A stretch of 40,681 bases of DNA from UBA1550 sp049294435 (GTDB lineage: Bacteria; Patescibacteriota; Minisyncoccia; Phycocordibacterales; UBA1550). The stretch is taken from contig JBAQCU010000028.1 in assembly GCA_049294435.1 (NCBI GenBank), positions 1 through 40,681 on the forward strand. The letters are read 5' to 3'. The stretch's first letter is position 1. Every line of letters starts with the position of its first letter. Under the pieces are notes generated by a model. The model was not told the DNA's origin and did no database searches. It saw only the letters and a program-made list of their open reading frames with translations. Positions 36,977 through 40,681 of this stretch are shown here, piece by piece. The position numbers and the translations under genes were made by a program.

Positions 36977-37306
36977 TCAATTGTCCCCATGAGAGAGCTC
37001 GTCAATTCTTTGGCGGTTGCGCTCACCTTCATCAATCTTCACTTCAAGCACCGGAAGATTTTTTAAGTGCGCGTGACCCTTGATGTATTCTCGAAGCTCT
37101 GTGCGCTTTCTCTTTGCGAAATCAAGCGCCTTTGCTTCTTCGCTGGTAGGGAAGCAGGTAAGGTAAATCGTCCCACGCTTGAAGTCGGGGGAGATGGTAG
37201 CATCGGTCACGGTGATGAGAGAATTTTTCCCTGCCTCACGAGTGAAAAAGTCTGCCGCGATAGCGCGTAGGAATGCGCGCATTTTGTCTTGTCTGGGTGT
37301 TGTCAT
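36977..37306 (-). CDS. rbfA: Ribosome-binding factor A
   Basis: A 109-residue RbfA: KMRAFLRAIAADFF, ITVTDATISPDFKRGTIYLTCFP, a central helix with KRKRTELREYIKGHAHLKNLPVLEVKIDEGE. This is the KH-like fold with the expected Ala-kink helix region and normal length. RbfA assists 30S maturation at the 5' end of 16S rRNA. It lies 80 bp downstream of infB on the same strand, a widely conserved order, so co-transcription is likely. Confidence 0.9.
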   Translation of the reverse strand: MTTPRQDKMRAFLRAIAADFFTREAGKNSLITVTDATISPDFKRGTIYLTCFPTSEEAKALDFAKRKRTELREYIKGHAHLKNLPVLEVKIDEGERNRQRIDELSHGDN

Positions 37307-37386
37307 TTGGGTAGTTGTTAGTTAATAGCTGTTAGGTTTTAGGAAACGCCTTGCTAAAAGCTGACACCTAAAACCTAAAACCTTGT

Positions 37387-38910
37387 TCATTTCGCATTCA
37401 TTACAAATGCTTCAAGCACGTCACCTCCAGCGATTTCAATTTTTGCATCGATCATCATTCCGCATTCGTTGCCTTCATCAACTTTTTTTGTAGCAAGCTT
37501 TTGCGCTTGAATGCCCTCAATTTTTCCACGACCAATTTCTACTTCACGTCGCATAATCTTTACCTGCGCGCCAACCTCAAGAGCTCCTGAGGTAACTCTT
37601 CCTCCAATAACCTGCTTGTGTTTTGTGGCGCTAAAAGTTTTCAAAACTTTTGCTGTGCCCACAACTTCTTCGCCCATAATTTTTGGTGTGCGACGATCAA
37701 GCTCCTCGTTTAGCCATTCAGAAAGTTTGTAAATAATATCAAAGGTTTTAATGGTGATGCCAAAACGCTCTGCGATATCAATGGCACCTCGTTCTACTTT
37801 TGTATGAAAACCAATGATGATTGCGCTATCTGAGCCAGATGCAAGTTTTGCATCATTTTCTCCAATGGCACCCACACCTTTCGCTATGATTTTAATCAAC
37901 ACACGCTCTCGCTCAATTTTTCCAAGCTCCTTCTCTATTGCCTCAAGTGTGCCAGCAACATCTGACTTCAAAACAATAGGCACAACAAGCGCGTCTACTG
38001 CGAGAGGAATGGTACGCACGACCTCCTTAACCTTCTCCTTGCTTCTTGCCTCTCTAAGCTCAAGCTGCACTTTTTCCGCATCCTTTTTATTTGTGTATGC
38101 GCGGAAGGTGCTACCTACAGCAGGGAGCGCGTCAAAGCCTGTTATCTGAACGGGAGATGAAAATGTTGCTTCAGGTATTTGCTTACCGAGAAAGTTTTCA
38201 ATGGCACGCACGGGCGACATACTTTCTTCAGCGAGGATAAACATCCCTTTTTTCAGCGTGCCATTTGTGATAATTAATGTTGCGGATGTTCCGCGTTTTG
38301 TATCAATGTTTGACTCAACAACAATTCCTTCTGCCGGGAGAGCGCTGTCGCCTGTAAGGTTTTCCATTTCCGCAACTAGAAGCATCATATCCAAAAGATC
38401 AGATACACCTGTACCGAGCTTTGCAGAGATCGGTACGAATGGCACGTCACCACCAAATCCTTCAAGGTAAATTTCATTCTCCGCGAGATTTTGTTTTGTG
38501 CGTTCAATGTTCGCATTTGGTTTATCGATTTTGTTTATAGCAACAATGTAGGGGATACCTGCCTCTTTAATAGAGCGTAGTGCTTCTTTTGTCTGCTCCT
38601 TTACGCCATCTTCTGCGGACACTACGAGGACTGCGATGTCTGCGACGCCCGCCCCGCGCGCACGCATTTTTGAGAATGCTTCGTGTCCCGGAGTGTCGAG
38701 AAAAGTGATACGGTCTGCCGCGAGTGGGTCCTTTGCTTTGTGTGCTACTTCATATGCAGAAAGGTGCTGTGTGATACCGCCAGCCTCGCCCTCAACAACA
38801 TTTGATTTGCGAATATAATCGAGAAGGCTCGATTTGCCATGATCAATGTGCCCCATGATAACGACGATGGGTGGGCGGGGATGCGTGTTTTGAGGAGAAA
38901 GTTTGACCAT
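37387..38910 (-). CDS. infB: Translation initiation factor IF-2, short form
   Basis: A 507-residue IF-2. The GTPase begins almost at the N-terminus: G1 GHIDHGKSS (20-28), G2 GGITQH (44-49), G3 DTPGH (72-76), G4 NKID (126-129), G5 SAK. Domains II-IV follow, including VVESNIDTKRGTSATLIITNGTLKKG and a C-terminal tRNA-binding barrel (VGTAKVLKTFSATKHKQVIGGRVTSG). The N-terminal extension common in other bacteria is missing. IF-2 joins fMet-tRNA to the ribosome and is important for leaderless mRNAs, which fits this genome. rbfA follows. Confidence 0.95.
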   Translation of the reverse strand: MVKLSPQNTHPRPPIVVIMGHIDHGKSSLLDYIRKSNVVEGEAGGITQHLSAYEVAHKAKDPLAADRITFLDTPGHEAFSKMRARGAGVADIAVLVVSAEDGVKEQTKEALRSIKEAGIPYIVAINKIDKPNANIERTKQNLAENEIYLEGFGGDVPFVPISAKLGTGVSDLLDMMLLVAEMENLTGDSALPAEGIVVESNIDTKRGTSATLIITNGTLKKGMFILAEESMSPVRAIENFLGKQIPEATFSSPVQITGFDALPAVGSTFRAYTNKKDAEKVQLELREARSKEKVKEVVRTIPLAVDALVVPIVLKSDVAGTLEAIEKELGKIERERVLIKIIAKGVGAIGENDAKLASGSDSAIIIGFHTKVERGAIDIAERFGITIKTFDIIYKLSEWLNEELDRRTPKIMGEEVVGTAKVLKTFSATKHKQVIGGRVTSGALEVGAQVKIMRREVEIGRGKIEGIQAQKLATKKVDEGNECGMMIDAKIEIAGGDVLEAFVMNAK

Positions 38911-39018
38911 AGTGTTGAATAATTTTTAATTTTTAAACAATGTTTTAATTCTCTAATTTTTAAACATTAACACATTTGGGTCATTTATTTAAAAATTAAA
39001 AATTTGAAATTAAAAATT

Positions 39019-39492
39019 TTAATGAGTGATGTTTTTGGATATTTGGGAAATCGCACCCTTTTCCTCCTCAGTCATTTCAAACTCAGAAGTAAAGTTTTTG
39101 ACTGGCTTTGCAAAAACACTCATTCGGTCACGTGCATAGAGGCTTGAGATGACGGTGCCGTCGCCGTTTTCAGAAAGAAGCGCAATAGCGAAGCTTTGAT
39201 TTCCGCCTTCGCCGTTTCCTTTGAATGCGTTGAAGCGAACGGTCTCGACTCCTTGAATGCTTCGCTTGATACGTTTCTCCGCTTCCGTGAGGTAGCTTTC
39301 GGTGTCACCTTGGAATTTCTCCAATGCGTGAATGTTGTCGCCAAGCGCGCGAATGACGCTCTCAAGACTCTGCGCGTCCTTGCCTGCGAGGAACTTTTTA
39401 AGACGGCGTTCAACAACAAAGAGCCACACGCCAAGAACGAGGACGATCACGATAAGTGCGAGGGTAATAATTTGTAACTGGAATGGAGTCAT
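39019..39492 (-). CDS. DUF4446 family membrane protein
   Basis: A 157-residue protein. One N-terminal membrane helix (about 7-28), a coiled-coil-like region (about 29-80) and a C-terminal beta-rich part with the DUF4446 pattern ETVRFNAFKGNGEGGNQSFAIALLSENGDGTVISSLYARDRMSVFAKPV. The family is common near DNA-partition and cell-envelope genes but has no proven function. The minus-strand TACTCT lies nine bases before ATG, so the mRNA is nearly leaderless. Confidence 0.88.
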   Translation of the reverse strand: MTPFQLQIITLALIVIVLVLGVWLFVVERRLKKFLAGKDAQSLESVIRALGDNIHALEKFQGDTESYLTEAEKRIKRSIQGVETVRFNAFKGNGEGGNQSFAIALLSENGDGTVISSLYARDRMSVFAKPVKNFTSEFEMTEEEKGAISQISKNITH

Positions 39493-39526
39493 TAGATTGA
39501 CAGAGTACCATATTTTTTGCGGTTTT

Positions 39527-39567
39527 GCAAAAAAAGAAAATCGGGCGGCGCTTTGTGCGCCGCCCGA
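39527..39567 (-). terminator. Terminator 3 of a tandem set
   Basis: TCGGGCGGCGC (39541-39551), loop, GCGCCGCCCGA (39557-39567), then on the minus strand TTTTCTTTTTTT. It is the last of three minus-direction terminators after the gene at 39683. Confidence 0.88.
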
Positions 39568-39579
39568 AGCAAAAAGTCC

Positions 39580-39621
39580 ACTATCCCCAAACTCTAGCTA
39601 TAGCTAGAGTTTGGGGATAGT
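39580..39621. repeat. 42-bp perfect palindrome without loop
   Basis: The left half 39580-39600 (ACTATCCCCAAACTC...TAGCTA) is the exact reverse complement of 39601-39621. On the minus strand CTTTTT follows a few bases later, so it could be a terminator, but the lack of any spacer makes it a cruciform candidate or a sequence prone to deletion. Confidence 0.8.
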
Positions 39622-39628
39622 AGTGGGC

Positions 39629-39681
39629 AAAAAGAAAACCGCCTCGTCAGAAAGACCGACGGCGGCTTCTGTGGGGCGGTT
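39629..39681 (-). terminator. Terminator 1 of a tandem set, related to 40085-40137
   Basis: On the minus strand AACCGCC...GGCGGTT (39681-39637) followed by TTCTTTTT. The inner part GGTCTTTCTGACGA and the tail TTTTCTTTTTGCCC are shared with the terminator after the gene at 40142. It begins at once after the stop codon. Confidence 0.8.
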
Positions 39682-39682
39682 A

Positions 39683-39970
39683 TTATTTTGAACCACGTTT
39701 GATGAAATGTTCAAAGAATAAAAATTTTGGTTTAAAATCTTTGAGTACCTCTCCATCACGTGTGCCACTTGTCATTTTGATGTCTAGCTGATGTTGCTCT
39801 TGATTAACAGCAATGACCTCGGCTGTATGTCCATTTGTGCCTATTCCATAAACATAGGATTTATTATTTCTACATCCATGAAAATGAACTCTGCATTTGT
39901 AGCCAACACGTATGACACTTCTTGCTTGAACAGTGAATTCTCCTCCTTTGGGACGGCTGGGTGATTCCAT
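39683..39970 (-). CDS. Small unknown SD-led protein
   Basis: A 95-residue basic protein, mostly beta by composition (FTVQARSVIRVGYKCRVHFHGC...YVYGIGTNGHTAEVIAVNQEQHQLDIKM), which could be a small OB- or SH3-like barrel. Two cysteines (C26, C33) and an HFHGC string are present. No family is recognised. It starts with AGGAG before ATG, is a single-gene unit, and ends at a row of three terminators. It shares terminator sequence with the zinc-ribbon gene upstream of it. Confidence 0.7.
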   Translation of the reverse strand: MESPSRPKGGEFTVQARSVIRVGYKCRVHFHGCRNNKSYVYGIGTNGHTAEVIAVNQEQHQLDIKMTSGTRDGEVLKDFKPKFLFFEHFIKRGSK

Positions 39971-40084
39971 GATTTTTCTCCTTCTGTAAGTTAAAGAATT
40001 GCTGACTCTTTGCAGTTAAGCATGAAAAAATTAGGTTGTAAATGGCCACTAGTTTACTTGGACGTTTCGTTTCCAAGTGGGGGC

Positions 40085-40137
40085 AAAAAGAAAACCGCTT
40101 CGTCAGAAAGACCGAATTGGTTTTCTGCGAAGCGGTT
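40085..40137 (-). terminator. Terminator of the zinc-ribbon gene
   Basis: On the minus strand AACCGCTTCG (40137-40128), inner CAGAAAACC...GGTCTTTCTG pairing, CGAAGCGGTT, then TTCTTTTT. The long, nearly perfect stem shares loop and tail with the terminator at 39629-39681. Confidence 0.85.
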
Positions 40138-40141
40138 GTTA

Positions 40142-40399
40142 CTATTTGCCGATAAGCCAGCGTAAGAAAGGGCTGTTGACTTTAATCAGAAGCCATTTCT
40201 CCTTCTTGCAAGCATCGCAAGGTTCAAAGAGTCCTGGGTACCGATTGTAGTGAGCGTCAGCATTTTTGCATACTGGACACGGGAAATTGTGCTCCATGAA
40301 CATATCCACCTGTTTCAGAACTACTGGTTCCTTCCTGATGAGTTCCGTGCGTCTGTATACGTCTGTATCAGTCGACATTACCTCTGTAATTTCAAGCAT
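40142..40399 (-). CDS. Small zinc-ribbon protein, SD-led
   Basis: An 85-residue protein. A polar N-terminal half is followed by PCPVCKNADAHYNRYPGLFEPCDACKKEKW, two CXXC knuckles about 20 residues apart, which is a zinc-ribbon pattern. The tail VNSPFLRWLIGK is amphipathic. Nucleic-acid or protein binding is possible; the function is unknown. It has a strong promoter (TTGACA, 17 bp, TATACT), an AAGGAG site before ATG and its own terminator. Confidence 0.78.
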   Translation of the reverse strand: MLEITEVMSTDTDVYRRTELIRKEPVVLKQVDMFMEHNFPCPVCKNADAHYNRYPGLFEPCDACKKEKWLLIKVNSPFLRWLIGK

Positions 40400-40454
40400 T
40401 TCTGTCTCCTTGTTGTCAGAATCAAAGTTAACCCCCTAAAACCCCTATGAAATA

Positions 40455-40483
40455 AGTATAGCATATATGACTAAGGATGTCAA
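40455..40483 (-). promoter_or_regulatory. Near-consensus promoter of the zinc-ribbon gene
   Basis: TTGACA (complement of 40478-40483), 17-bp spacer, TATACT (complement of 40455-40460). The leader is about 50 bases. Confidence 0.8.
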
Positions 40484-40509
40484 GTCTTTTGAATTGAGAT
40501 TTAAAAGGC

Positions 40510-40521
40510 TATTATGGCGAG
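40510..40521 (+). promoter_or_regulatory. -10 box of a leaderless promoter
   Basis: TATTAT (40510-40515) then six bases then ATG 40522. It lies back to back with the minus-strand zinc-ribbon promoter. The -35 is weak (TTTTGA at about 17 bp). Confidence 0.6.
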
Positions 40522-40681
40522 ATGCGAAGAATCTATATGGATAATGCTGCGGCGACGCCGGTGAGTGCTCTCGCACAAAAGGTGGTTACTGAGACTGCGA
40601 AGAAATTCCCTGGAAATCCGAGCGGGATTCACAAGGAGGGGAGAGCGGCGCGTGCCGTGCTCGAGAGTGCTCGTGCGGAAA
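40522..40681 (+). CDS. Cysteine desulfurase (NifS/IscS family), N-terminal part only
   Basis: The first 53 codons read MRRIYMDNAAATPVSALA..., with KKFPGNPSGIHKEGRAAR and LESARAE. MDNAAxTP and GNPSxxHxxGRxAR are the N-terminal hallmarks of class V aminotransferase-type cysteine desulfurases, which use PLP to supply sulphur for Fe-S clusters and tRNA thiolation. The PLP lysine and the active cysteine lie beyond the window end, so group I versus II cannot be decided. Confidence 0.9.
   Translation, partial: MRRIYMDNAAATPVSALAQKVVTETAKKFPGNPSGIHKEGRAARAVLESARAE

Overview
The window looks like a chromosomal piece of a Candidate Phyla Radiation (Patescibacteria, probably Parcubacteria-like) genome. 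This is inferred from gene content and not from a marker-gene tree. The pointers are: a four-domain ribosomal protein S1; a short IF-2 starting almost at its G domain; an ECF sigma factor paired with a DUF5667 protein; VirB2/TrbC-like pilins; an SPFH protein; a PaaX/Cas2-fold regulator; DUF4446 and DUF378 proteins; and tRNA genes without encoded CCA. No biosynthetic operons are seen. TGA is used as a stop, so the code is not the UGA-Gly code of Gracilibacteria/SR1.

Layout. 1-5.3 kb: small membrane proteins, a transglutaminase-like candidate, an SGNH hydrolase, a secreted FnIII protein and a PIF1-like helicase. 5.3-11.5 kb: a tightly packed metal-handling cluster with a CPH-type P1B ATPase, a DUF302 protein, a DUF6629 protein, a Met/His/Cys-bearing membrane protein, a YVTN beta-propeller/DUF1573 fusion and a Cys-rich anchored protein. 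11.6-21.9 kb: an accessory stretch with an SDR, three toxin-antitoxin pairs (HicBA, MntA-HepT, RelB/YafQ-like), an ABC-F ATPase, a DEAD-box helicase, an ECF sigma/DUF5667 pair, a remnant of a second sigma gene, and at least four families of inverted-repeat elements, some with target duplications. 21.9-30.3 kb: a TSP3-repeat surface protein, rpsA, a tiny-peptide transcription unit, a degenerate metallo-beta-lactamase-fold protein, gyrA, a methyltransferase and a solute-binding protein. 30.4-32.3 kb: five tandem pilin-like proteins. 32.5-36.8 kb: an SPFH operon, a PaaX-like regulator with a large concentric dyad at its promoter, and five tRNA genes (Leu-CAG, Leu-TAG, Lys-CTT, Leu-TAA, Cys-GCA) separated by repeats. 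37-40.7 kb: infB-rbfA, a DUF4446 protein, two small SD-led genes with related terminators, and the start of a cysteine desulfurase.

Two themes cut across the window. First, there are two translation-start regimes. Many plus-strand and housekeeping genes have a -10 hexamer exactly six bases before the ATG, so the transcript should be leaderless. A small set of mostly unknown genes has canonical TTGACA/TATACT-type promoters, long leaders and strong AGGAGG ribosome sites. Second, the intergenic DNA is full of structured repeats: a 27-nt two-hairpin cassette whose stems vary by compensating changes, REP-like palindromes built around GTCTTTGCGAG, MITE-like elements that entered a -35 box and a start codon while the target duplication rebuilt each, a fold-back element, and an AGTCGAAAGT repeat that also supplies coding or stop sequence to three genes.
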